Shown: piece after piece, positions 24,899 through 33,012 of the stretch
How positions within the stretch are numbered: position 1 is the stretch's first letter
How the letters are laid out: each line of letters starts with the position of its first letter
Assembly (NCBI RefSeq): GCF_018128905.1
Contig: NZ_CP063808.1
Span: 4,836,001 to 4,900,000, forward strand
Direction of reading: 5' to 3'
Length of the DNA: 64,000 nt
From: Streptomyces sp. A2-16
GTDB taxonomy: Bacteria > Actinomycetota > Actinomycetes > Streptomycetales > Streptomycetaceae
Program-made: the position numbers and the translations under genes
Notes under the pieces: model-generated
Told to the model about the DNA's origin: nothing
Database searches by the model: none
The model's input: only the letters and a program-made list of their open reading frames with translations

Positions 24899-25782
24899 GC
24901 GTGATCCGGGCCGACCGGCCGATCCGCCCGACCCGACCGGCCCGTCGCGGCACCGACATCGCGAGCAAGGCCGTCGTCAACGGCGTGCTGGGCCTGATGG
25001 CCCTGTACACGCTGATCCCTCTGTGGTGGCTGTTCGTCTCCTCGACCAAGGCCTCGGGCTACCTCTACACCGGTACGCCACTGTGGTTCTCCCACTTCGA
25101 CCTGGTCACCAACGTCAAGAACGTGTTCACGTTCGAGGGCGGCATCTTCTCCACCTGGCTCGCCAACAGCGCGCTGTACAGCCTCGTCGGCGCCGCCGTC
25201 GGCACCCTGCTGTCCGCGATGGCCGGCTACGCGCTGTCCAAGTTCACCTTCCGCGGCCGCGAAAGCGCGTTCAACGTCATCCTCGCCTCGGTACTCATCC
25301 CGGCGCCGATGTTCGCCCTGCCGTTGTTCCTGCTCATGGCCAAGCTGGACATCACCAACTCCTACTGGTCGGTGCTGCTGCCCAGCTGTGTCAGCCCGTT
25401 CGGCGTCTACCTGTGCCGGATCTTCGCCGCGGCGTCCGTCCCGGACGAACTCCTCGAGGCTGCACGGCTCGACGGAGCAGGCGAACAGCGCACCTTCTTC
25501 CGGATCGCCCTGCCGCTGATGTCCCCGGCACTGGTGACCGTCTTCCTGTTCCAGTTCGTCGGCATCTGGAACAACTACCTGCTGCCCTCGCTCATGCTCA
25601 ACACCCCCTCGCTGCAGCCCGTCACGGTGGGACTGGTGCAGTGGCGCTCGGAGTTCGCCAACGGAGTGCCGCCGCTGCTGCCGATCACCGGTGCGTTCCT
25701 GTCGCTGATCCCTCTGCTCGTCGCCTTCGTCAGTCTCCAGCGGTTCTGGCGCAAGGGCCTGACCGCAGGCTCCGTCAAGTAG
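24895..25782 (+). CDS. sugar ABC transporter permease (MalG type)
   Basis: This is the second channel half, 295 residues, starting at ATG 24895 inside the previous stop codon, so it is translationally coupled. Membrane segments include VVNGVLGLMALYTLIPLWWL and LYSLVGAAVGTLLSAMAGYA. The EAA motif is EAARLDGAGEQRTFFRIALP. An extended loop before the last segment (LMLNTPSLQPVTVGLVQW) is typical of MalG-like proteins. The operon then runs into a broken GH51 arabinofuranosidase gene. Confidence 0.94.
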   Translation: MSVIRADRPIRPTRPARRGTDIASKAVVNGVLGLMALYTLIPLWWLFVSSTKASGYLYTGTPLWFSHFDLVTNVKNVFTFEGGIFSTWLANSALYSLVGAAVGTLLSAMAGYALSKFTFRGRESAFNVILASVLIPAPMFALPLFLLMAKLDITNSYWSVLLPSCVSPFGVYLCRIFAAASVPDELLEAARLDGAGEQRTFFRIALPLMSPALVTVFLFQFVGIWNNYLLPSLMLNTPSLQPVTVGLVQWRSEFANGVPPLLPITGAFLSLIPLLVAFVSLQRFWRKGLTAGSVK

Positions 25783-25829
25783 CGCGTTCGCTGCCCCACG
25801 CTCATCCTGATCCGCAAAGGACCACGGCA

Positions 25830-26413
25830 TCGCCCCGCGCCCACGTCACCCTCGACAAGCAGGCCGTCATCGCTCCTGTCCGGCGCCGCGCCTTCGGCTC
25901 GTTCGTCGAACACCTCGGCCGCTGCGTGTACACGGGGCTCTACGAGCCGGAACACCTGAGCGCGAACCCGGCGGCAACTTGGTCTCCGGCTTCCGCTGGG
26001 AGGACTCGGTCGGCCCTCGCGACAAGCGCGCCGTGCGCCGCGCCCTCGCCTGGCATTCGCTGGTGTACGCCAACCATCCTTCCGGTACGGCACTTTCTGA
26101 CCTGCGTGTCGCCAACGGCACGCCGGAGCCGCGCAACATGCGTATGTGGTGCCTCGGCAACAAGATGGACGGACGCCGGCAGACCGGCTTCCTGACGGCC
26201 GTCGACTACAGCTGGCTCGGCGCCCGCACCGCCGGCGCGAAGAAAGTGGCCGCCGAGGACCTCGAACTCGTGGTCTGCGGCTCCTCCGGCTGCTGGATGC
26301 CGACCTTCGGTGACTGGGAGCGCACGGTGCTGGAGCACACCTACGACCACATCTCCTACCAGGAGCTCGACGGCGACCTCGACTCCTTCCGTCACGCTCG
26401 TCGACAAGGATGC
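25830..26413 (+). pseudogene. decayed GH51 alpha-L-arabinofuranosidase
   Basis: The first piece reads ARAHVTLDKQAVIAPVRRRA, then FGSFVEHLGRCVYTGLYEPE, the usual N-terminus of intracellular GH51 enzymes. A frameshift and deletion near 25970 lead to VSGFRWEDSVGPRDKRAVRR. A large internal deletion then joins GTALSDLRVANGTPEPRNMR to MWCLGNKMDGRRQTG. The catalytic acid/base motif is normally GNEMDG; here Glu is Lys. LELVVCGSSGCWMPTFGDWE follows and homology ends near 26400. At least 250 residues are missing. It sat downstream of the ABC genes and would have removed arabinose side chains. Confidence 0.88.
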
Positions 26414-26787
26414 GTACGTCGGCACCGGCCTCCACTCGACAGCCCGCCATTTCGGTGGTCTCCGGCGTCCATCGGCGCACCTGTGGTGCGTGTACCGCCG
26501 GTCGTGGACACGGCTGTCGGCATCCCGATCCAGCGGTCACCAGGATCGACGTGAGGACGGGCAGAGCCAAGCGAATAGCCCAGCCTGGCGCCCCCGGCGA
26601 AGCCAGGCACGTCTCAGTCCGCCTGCATCAAGATCACCGGACGCCCGTGGCTCATCGTCAGGCCGGGATGTGCCTGGTCGCCCAGTGCGCGAGGCACGCT
26701 CCGGCCGCACTCCCGAGATGGACAAGGTCGCGCTCGACGGACGCGGCCACTGGCACGACCTGACGCTCGACGCGGCTGTTGCTCTGG
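26414..26787. other. no gene seen
   Basis: The gap between the GH51 relic and the minus-strand TetR relic has only short frames without family features. It probably contains further decayed sequence. Confidence 0.4.
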
Positions 26788-27475
26788 TCAGACGCCATCG
26801 CGGAAGTCCCCCAGACCCGTGAGGATGAGCTCCAGCCCGAAGGAGAAGACCTCTTCGACAGGCACCGGCAACGCCTCCGCGGTCGAGTGGACAGCGGGGA
26901 ACCGTGCCGGATCCACGCCCCGCAGGGCAGCGACCGACTCCTCGTTGCGCGGCCCACCGGCGCCGTTCTCATGGTCGAGCTGTATCGCCAGGCCGAATAC
27001 GCAGCGCGCCGGCGTCACATACGCGCGCGTGGCCGGTGAGACCTCGAACCCCGCCTTGAGCAGGACCGCGACACAGCACTCCCGCAGCGCCATCGCGTCG
27101 GGGCCGAGGGGGATCTGCTCGGTCAGCAGCCGGGCGGCATTCCCGTGCCGGCCCGAGGCGCGGAACATGGCGTGTGCGGTCGCCCTCAGAGACTGACTGC
27201 CGCCGGCTCGCCGGGGCCAGTTCCAGATCTTCCAGCTCGGCAAGGCCGAACATGTGGTCCACGACCTGCGCCACGAGCTCTGCCCTGTTGCCGAAATGCC
27301 GGTACAGCGTCGCCGTACTCGAATCCAGGTGCTCGGCCAGGGCCCTCATCGACAGCGCCTCCGTGCCCTCCTCGTCGACGATCTGCAGCGCCATGGCGAC
27401 GATCCGGTCCGGTGGGACCGGCGGACGACCGGCAGCGCGGCGCACCAACTGATCCATCTCCTCACTCAGGACCAC
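26788..27475 (-). pseudogene. TetR-family regulator with a frameshift
   Basis: The N-terminal part from ATG 27475 reads AAGRPPVPPDRIVAMALQIV then the helix-turn-helix LSMRALAEHLDSSTATLYRHFGNR. Near 27200 the frame changes. The second frame carries TAHAMFRASGRHGNAARLL, TEQIPLGPDAMALRE and a conserved tail EVFSFGLELILTGL ending at 26790. The intact paralogue at 44347-45036 shows the same segments in one frame, so one indel (or a sequencing error) breaks this gene. It diverges from the hydrolase/monooxygenase operon at 27541. Confidence 0.85.
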
Positions 27476-27503
27476 CGTGGCCGTAACACGCGGGGGCTTC
27501 CTC

Positions 27504-27544
27504 TTGACACAACCATCTTATCGGTAACAGTGTAGCCATTATGA
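27504..27544 (+). promoter_or_regulatory. promoter and TetR-type operator of the hydrolase operon
   Basis: A TTGACA hexamer (27504-27509) lies upstream of GGTAACAGTGTAGCC (27523-27537), which matches 12 of 15 positions of the palindrome before the YhgE-type gene (42726-42740). The outer element TATGA at 27540-27544 sits where the other two sites have NATGG and includes the ATG of the hydrolase, so a leaderless or very short-leader mRNA is possible. Confidence 0.5.
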
Positions 27545-28374
27545 GTACCTGGTCTGAGCCCCAGCCCGATTCCCGGTTCGTCGAGGTGGACGGTCTGCGG
27601 ATCCACTACAAGCGTGCTGGGAACGGCCCGGCACTCGTGCTGCTGCACGGCAGTGCCTCATCCCTGCAGCACTTCGACCGCGTGGCGGATCTGCTGTGGG
27701 ATTCGTTCGATGTCATCCGTCCCGACCTGCCGGCGTTCGGACTGACGGGCCCTCGCAAGGACCGCGATTACCGCGTTCCGGCCTACGCCGCGTCGGTGGC
27801 GGGCTTCATGGAGGCGCTGGGCGTGCCGCGCTACGCGTTGGCCGGCAATTCCCTGGGCGGCAACATCGCCTGGAACGTCGCGCTGGATCATCCGAAGCGG
27901 CTGACCGGCCTGGTACTGGTCAATGCCACCGGCTACCCGGAGAAGACGGTGCCCGCGGGGATGCGCCTGACCCGCAACCCACTGGTGCGGCCCCTGCTGA
28001 GGCGGGTGATGCCGCGCGGAGCACTCGAACGCAACCTGCGCGAGGCCGTCGGGCCACATTCGCAGATCGTGGACGACGCCATGGTGGACCGCGCTTATCA
28101 GCTCATGAGCCGCCCCGGTAACCGCTCGGCCTTCGTCGACTTCTGCAACACCGACCAGCCGGACCGCAGCGCGCAGATCCCCCGCATCACGGTGCCCACG
28201 CTGGTGCTGCGCAGCGCGAGCATCGACGGCCAGCACTTCGCCCACGACATCCCCGGCGCCCAGGAGCACATCCACCCCCACGGCGGACATCTGCTGCCGG
28301 AGGAGGAACCGCAGTGGGTCGCGGACGCGATCGCCAAGTTCCTCGGCTCCTGCGCCGACACCCCCGCGAACTGA
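27541..28374 (+). CDS. alpha/beta hydrolase (C-C bond hydrolase/esterase type)
   Basis: The 277-residue protein has the alpha/beta-hydrolase fold of the meta-cleavage-product hydrolase and epoxide hydrolase group. Visible parts are the oxyanion segment LVLLHGSASSLQHFD (about residue 38), the nucleophile elbow GNSLGG with Ser near residue 103, and the C-terminal catalytic His in HPHGGHLLPEEEP. It is the first gene of a four-gene operon with a second hydrolase, an FAD monooxygenase and an amidohydrolase, which suggests degradation of an aromatic or heterocyclic compound. The operator-like palindrome abuts its start codon. Confidence 0.9.
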   Translation: MSTWSEPQPDSRFVEVDGLRIHYKRAGNGPALVLLHGSASSLQHFDRVADLLWDSFDVIRPDLPAFGLTGPRKDRDYRVPAYAASVAGFMEALGVPRYALAGNSLGGNIAWNVALDHPKRLTGLVLVNATGYPEKTVPAGMRLTRNPLVRPLLRRVMPRGALERNLREAVGPHSQIVDDAMVDRAYQLMSRPGNRSAFVDFCNTDQPDRSAQIPRITVPTLVLRSASIDGQHFAHDIPGAQEHIHPHGGHLLPEEEPQWVADAIAKFLGSCADTPAN

Positions 28375-28393
28375 GGGCAAGGAGGCCCGTTCC

Positions 28394-29299
28394 ATGAAGT
28401 ACTTCGTCGCCTCGGGCGAGGACCGCAAGCTCACCGCCGACTCGCGCAAGGCGCTGCGCGGCAGTTTCATCGAGCTGTCAGACGGCGTCACCCACTACGA
28501 GTTGACGGGGCCCGAGGACGGGGATGTGGTCCTGATGGCGGGCGGTCTGACCATCCCGCTGTTCTACTGGGACGGCCTCGTCAGCGAGCTGCACGCCCGC
28601 GGGCTGCGCACTCTGACCTGCAGCGCCTACGGCCGCGGCTACTCCGACCGGGTACAGGCGCGATACGACGAGACGCTGTTCACGCGGCAGTTGGCCGAGC
28701 TGACGGACCGGCTCGGCCTGACGGCGCGGCCCCTGCACCTGGTCGGCACCTCCATGGGCGCGCTGGTCAGCATGACGTACGCCGCCCAGTACCGCTCGTC
28801 GGTGTCCACTCTCACCATCGTCGGCCCCGCCGGTCTCGCGAAACCGCAGTTGGCCTCCCCCGACCGGCTGCTGCGCAGTGATCTGCTGGCCGGAGTGGTC
28901 GCCCGCCGACGCGGCCTTCAGCTGCTCCAGGGGCACCTCGGGCACAACGTCCGCGACCCAGAACTCGGCGCGGAACTGACCGAGATGGTCCTCGGCACCC
29001 TCCGCTTCGAGGGCTCGTTGTATGCGGTCTTCGACACCCTGCAGCACCTGCCTGTCACCGGCCGTGACGACCTCTTCCGGCGGACGGGAGCCCTGGGCAT
29101 TCCGACGCTGCTGCTGTGGGGCGACGAGGACGACGTCACGCCGCTGGCGCAGTTCGACACAGCACGCACTCTGCTGAAGCCTCAGAAACATCATGTAATT
29201 AGCAAATGCGGGCACATGGCCCCATTCGAACGGCCTCGCGACGTCGCCGATCAGCTCGTCCCGTTCGTGTCCGCACGCACCGAAAGGCTCGACTCATGA
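28394..29299 (+). CDS. second alpha/beta hydrolase of the catabolic operon
   Basis: The 301-residue protein starts at ATG 28394 with AAGGAGG upstream. Its nucleophile elbow is GTSMGA (Ser near residue 119) and its oxyanion region MAGGLTIPLFYWDGLVSELH. The acid lies in LLWGDEDDVTPL and the His in ISKCGHMAPFERP. It is clearly divergent from the first hydrolase, so the pair is not a recent duplication and probably acts on successive intermediates. Its stop overlaps the monooxygenase start by ATGA. Confidence 0.9.
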   Translation: MKYFVASGEDRKLTADSRKALRGSFIELSDGVTHYELTGPEDGDVVLMAGGLTIPLFYWDGLVSELHARGLRTLTCSAYGRGYSDRVQARYDETLFTRQLAELTDRLGLTARPLHLVGTSMGALVSMTYAAQYRSSVSTLTIVGPAGLAKPQLASPDRLLRSDLLAGVVARRRGLQLLQGHLGHNVRDPELGAELTEMVLGTLRFEGSLYAVFDTLQHLPVTGRDDLFRRTGALGIPTLLLWGDEDDVTPLAQFDTARTLLKPQKHHVISKCGHMAPFERPRDVADQLVPFVSARTERLDS

Positions 29300-30894
29300 A
29301 CAGCCCGCAGGCCATCGACGTACTGATCATCGGTGCCGGCCCCTCGGGCTCCGCCCTGGCGATCGACCTCGTACGCCGCGGACTCGATGTCCGGATCGTC
29401 GACAGGTCCCCCCACGCTTTCGACGGCTCGCGCGCCAAGGGCATCCAGCCCCGCAGCCTCGAAGTCCTCGAAGACCTCGGCGCTCTCGACGACGTGCTGG
29501 CCGGCGGCGACGTCTATCCCAAGCTCGGGATCCATGCAGGACCCATCGGTGTGCCGTGGAAGATGTTCCCCCACAAAGAGGCGACCCCGGACGTCCCGTA
29601 CCCGAACACCTGGCTGATCCCGCAGTTCCGCACGGACCGCGCCCTGCACGCCCGGCTCGGTGAGCTCGGCCGCGAGGTCGAGTTCGGCAAGGAACTGACC
29701 GAGCTGACGCAGGACGAGGACACGGTGGCCGCCAAGGTGGTGGGCGCGGACGGGGTCGAGGAGATCGTCGCCCGCTATGCCGTGGGGGCCGACGGCGGCT
29801 CCAGCGTGGTGCGCAAGCAGCTCGACATCGGTTTCGTCGGGACGACGGACGAGGCCGAGCGCGTGCTGATCGTGGATGCCTCCGTCAGCGGCCTGGCCCG
29901 CAACCGGTGGCACATGTGGCCCGGACTCGGCGGCAAGCTCATCGGCGCCTGCCCGCTCCCCCACAGCGACATGTTCCAGTGGATGATCCGGCTCACGCCC
30001 GACGAGAAGCCGCCCCAGGAGATCGGCTCCATCATCGACCGGATCCACTCCCACACCCGCAACCGGCACATCCAGCTGCACGAGATCCACTGGACCTCCG
30101 TGTTCCGGCCCAACATCCGTCTTGCGGAGCACTACGGCCGCGGACGTGTCTTCCTCGTCGGCGACGCGGCGCACGTCCACACCCCGGCCGGTGCCCAGGG
30201 CCTGAACACCGGTATGCAGGACGGCTACAACCTCGGCTGGAAGCTCGGCCAGGTCCTCGCCGGAGCCGACCCGGCCCTGCTGGACACCTACCAGGCCGAG
30301 CGGCAGCCGATCGCCGCCGGGGTTTTGGGACTGTCCACGGAGAAGTGGGGCGGCCTCGCCAGGCTCGACCCCTCCAGCATGAAGCGCGGCAAGGACGAGC
30401 AGCAGCTCGCCCTCACCTACTACGGGGGCCCGCTCGCCCCCGCCGACGGCGACAGGAGCGACACCGGCACGCTGCACGTGGGCGACCGCGCCCCGGACGC
30501 CCGACTGCTGGGCGCCGACGGCGCCGAGACCCGCCTGTTCACCCTCTTCCAGGGACCGCACTTCACCGCCATCGCCTACGGCCCCGACGCCGCCCGGGAC
30601 CTCGAACTCCTCGACTGGCCGACGACGGGCGCCCGGCTGAAGCGGATCACCGTCGGATCGGCCGCGGGCGACGGCCGCGCCTTCTCCGACCCCAAGAACA
30701 TGCTGCGGAGTGCCTACGGCCTGACCGGCGACACGCTGCTGCTGATCCGTCCCGACGGCTACATCGCACACATCGCCACTCGGGATTTCCTCACCACCAC
30801 ACAAGCCGCCGTGCGGGCAATGACGCCGCAGGCAAGGAGCCGCACCATGTCCCAGCAGAGCCACACCTCCCCCGGTTCGGGGGCCACTGAATGA
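29296..30894 (+). CDS. FAD-dependent aromatic monooxygenase (PheA/TfdB family)
   Basis: This NAD(P)H-dependent flavoprotein hydroxylase of group A type has 532 residues from ATG 29296, coupled to the previous gene. Features: GXGXXG FAD motif VLIIGAGPSGSALA at residue 8, the DG motif YAVGADGGSSVVRKQL near 160, and the GD motif FLVGDAAHVHTPAGAQGLN near 285. A C-terminal thioredoxin-like domain (GDRAPDARLLGADG.. LLIRPDGYIAHIA) is typical of phenol-hydroxylase-like and Rox-like members. It would hydroxylate an aromatic ring before cleavage or hydrolysis by neighbours. Two decayed relatives of its C-terminal domain lie at 46.4 and 52.5 kb. Confidence 0.92.
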   Translation: MNSPQAIDVLIIGAGPSGSALAIDLVRRGLDVRIVDRSPHAFDGSRAKGIQPRSLEVLEDLGALDDVLAGGDVYPKLGIHAGPIGVPWKMFPHKEATPDVPYPNTWLIPQFRTDRALHARLGELGREVEFGKELTELTQDEDTVAAKVVGADGVEEIVARYAVGADGGSSVVRKQLDIGFVGTTDEAERVLIVDASVSGLARNRWHMWPGLGGKLIGACPLPHSDMFQWMIRLTPDEKPPQEIGSIIDRIHSHTRNRHIQLHEIHWTSVFRPNIRLAEHYGRGRVFLVGDAAHVHTPAGAQGLNTGMQDGYNLGWKLGQVLAGADPALLDTYQAERQPIAAGVLGLSTEKWGGLARLDPSSMKRGKDEQQLALTYYGGPLAPADGDRSDTGTLHVGDRAPDARLLGADGAETRLFTLFQGPHFTAIAYGPDAARDLELLDWPTTGARLKRITVGSAAGDGRAFSDPKNMLRSAYGLTGDTLLLIRPDGYIAHIATRDFLTTTQAAVRAMTPQARSRTMSQQSHTSPGSGATE

Positions 30895-32216
30895 GCCGCA
30901 TACTGCTGCGCGGAGCGCACGTCATCACGATGACGCCGGACCGGCCGGACGCCGAGCGTGTCGACATCCTCGTCGACGGCAAGACCATCGCAGCCGTTGG
31001 CGAGAACATCGAGGCGCCCGACGCCGAGGTCGTCGACTTCTCCGGCCGCATCGTCATCCCCGGCCTGGTCAATGCCCATCTGCACACCTGGCAGACCGCG
31101 CTGCGCTCCGTGGGCGCCGACTGGACGCTGATGGAGTACCTCACCCACCTGCACGGCGAGTGCGTCGGGCACTACACCCCGGCCGACATGCACATCAGCA
31201 ATCTCGCCGGCGCCCTGAACCAGCTCAACTGCGGTACGACCACACTCGGCGACTGGTGTCACAACGCCCTGTCCCCCGAGCACGCCGACGCGGCCGTCGA
31301 GGGACTGGTCCAGGCCGGGATCCGCGCCGTATTCCTGCACGGCACGCCCTACCGCTCGCCGGAGATCCCCCACCCGCTCGCCGAGATCGACCGGCTGCTC
31401 GACGGCCCCGTCCGCGACCACGGCCTCCTCACCCTGGGCATGGCACTCCAGGGGCCACAGTACTCCTCCGCCGAGACCTCGGTGGCCGACTTCCGAGCCG
31501 GCGCGGAACGCGGCCTCGTCGTCTCGATGCACCAGAGCGGCGGCGAACCCTCACCCGGCTGGGAAGCCGTGCGCAACGCCAGGCTGTTCAGCCCCCTGAC
31601 CAACGTCGTGCACGGAGCCGACCTGCCCGAGGACTGGGTGAAGACGCTGGTCGAGGCGGGCGTCACCTTCACCACCACCCCGGAGAACGAACTGGGCCAG
31701 GGTCACGGCACACCCATCACCGGATCCCTGCTGAGCCTGGGCGCGGCACCCTCCCTGGGCACCGACATCGACACCGCCGTACCCGGCAAGCTCCTCACCG
31801 CCGCCCGGATCGCTCTGGCCCACCAGCGCGGCCTGGACCACACCCACCACCGGCAGACGACCGGCATCTACGCCAACACACCGTCTGTCACCAGCAAACA
31901 GGCGCTTGCCTGGGCCACGGTCGAAGGGGCGAAGGCACTGGGCCTTGCAGACAAGGTGGGCCGGATCGAGGTGGGCATGCAGGCCGACCTCGTCGCCGTC
32001 GACGCCCGGGCGCTCAACCTCTGGCCGGCGCACGACCCCATCGCCACGGTCCTGCACGCCGACATCGCCAACATCGAAGCCGTGATGGTCGCCGGCACCT
32101 GGCGCAAACGCGATCACGCCCTGCTCGCATCCGGCCTCGACGAGGTCAAGGACCGGCTGCGCGAGTCCGGAGAGCGGCTGCTGCGCAGCATCGGGCCCGC
32201 GAGCTCTCCCGGCTGA
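30891..32216 (+). CDS. metal-dependent amidohydrolase/deaminase (AtzA/MTA-deaminase type)
   Basis: The 441-residue amidohydrolase-superfamily enzyme is coupled to the monooxygenase (ATGA). Metal-binding HxH is in VNAHLHTWQTALR near residue 62, and later ligands appear as VSMHQSGGE and the Asp in SLGTDIDTAVPGK. The C-terminal composite sheet domain includes GRIEVGMQADLVAVDA. Relatives deaminate or dechlorinate N-heterocycles or cleave amides. With two hydrolases and an aromatic hydroxylase it suggests a nitrogen-containing aromatic or ring-amide substrate, which is inference. Confidence 0.9.
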   Translation: MSRILLRGAHVITMTPDRPDAERVDILVDGKTIAAVGENIEAPDAEVVDFSGRIVIPGLVNAHLHTWQTALRSVGADWTLMEYLTHLHGECVGHYTPADMHISNLAGALNQLNCGTTTLGDWCHNALSPEHADAAVEGLVQAGIRAVFLHGTPYRSPEIPHPLAEIDRLLDGPVRDHGLLTLGMALQGPQYSSAETSVADFRAGAERGLVVSMHQSGGEPSPGWEAVRNARLFSPLTNVVHGADLPEDWVKTLVEAGVTFTTTPENELGQGHGTPITGSLLSLGAAPSLGTDIDTAVPGKLLTAARIALAHQRGLDHTHHRQTTGIYANTPSVTSKQALAWATVEGAKALGLADKVGRIEVGMQADLVAVDARALNLWPAHDPIATVLHADIANIEAVMVAGTWRKRDHALLASGLDEVKDRLRESGERLLRSIGPASSPG

Positions 32217-32343
32217 CCTACCGCAACGGCCCCCACGCATGAACCGCGCGCCGACGCGCACGACACCCCGTCCTCGTCGGCGCGATGGCCACGCGCCCTC
32301 AGAGCCGCACACCGCGGCCTCGTTCCCCCAGCAAGAAGGTCCC

Positions 32344-32898
32344 GTGAGCAGCCCCATGCCGCCTACTGCGGGGATGCCCCGCGACGCCCTGCACCAGGAG
32401 CAGATCATCCAGGCGGCCATCGCCCTTCTGGACGAGGGCGGCATCGAGAGTCTGAGCATGCGAAAACTCGGCAGCCGTCTCGGCATCACCGCGGCGGCAC
32501 TCTACTGGCACGTCAGGAGCAGACAGGATCTGCTCCTGCTGGCCGCTGACACCGTCTGGGGGCAGACACCTCTCCCCGCTCTCCACGGCGTCGAATGGCG
32601 TCCGGTCCTCCTGGCCATGGCCGACAACCTGCGTTCGATGCTTCTCAGGCACCCCTGGCTGCTGGCCGCCATGACCATCCAGCCCCTCGACGGCCCGGCC
32701 AGGGACCGTCATGACGAGCACCTGCTCGCGGTCTGCGAGGCATCCGGCCTCACCAGGCGGGATGCCGAACAAGCCGCCCAGAGCGTCGTCACATTCGCGA
32801 TCGGCGCCGCCCTCGCAGCCACCCCTCGCCCGTATGTGTCCTTCGGACTGCAGTCACTTCTCGACGGCGTCGAAGCCAGGCTTGCCGCCCGTACCTGA
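32344..32898 (+). CDS. TetR-family regulator
   Basis: The 184-residue protein starts at GTG 32344, which has AAGAAGG upstream; a longer frame from ATG 32239 has no ribosome site and a low-complexity extension. The helix-turn-helix reads LSMRKLGSRLGITAAALYWHVRSR near residues 30-60, followed by a TetR_C-like alpha-helical domain. It follows the amidohydrolase by 127 bp on the same strand and may be a second regulator of the operon. Confidence 0.9.
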   Translation: MSSPMPPTAGMPRDALHQEQIIQAAIALLDEGGIESLSMRKLGSRLGITAAALYWHVRSRQDLLLLAADTVWGQTPLPALHGVEWRPVLLAMADNLRSMLLRHPWLLAAMTIQPLDGPARDRHDEHLLAVCEASGLTRRDAEQAAQSVVTFAIGAALAATPRPYVSFGLQSLLDGVEARLAART

Positions 32899-33012
32899 CC
32901 CGACACAGCAGAAGACTCGTCGTCGACGATCAGCAGGGTGGTCATGGTGCTGGTTCTTTCGGGGGGGGGTGGACCGGCGGTACGGGTGAGTACGGCGCTC
33001 CCCGAGTACGCC

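Noticed and set aside
6976..25782. Secondary-metabolite cluster
   Set aside because: Apart from the IS256 relic and small gene scraps, the genes here are glycosidases, a LacI regulator and sugar transport; there is no biosynthetic core enzyme.
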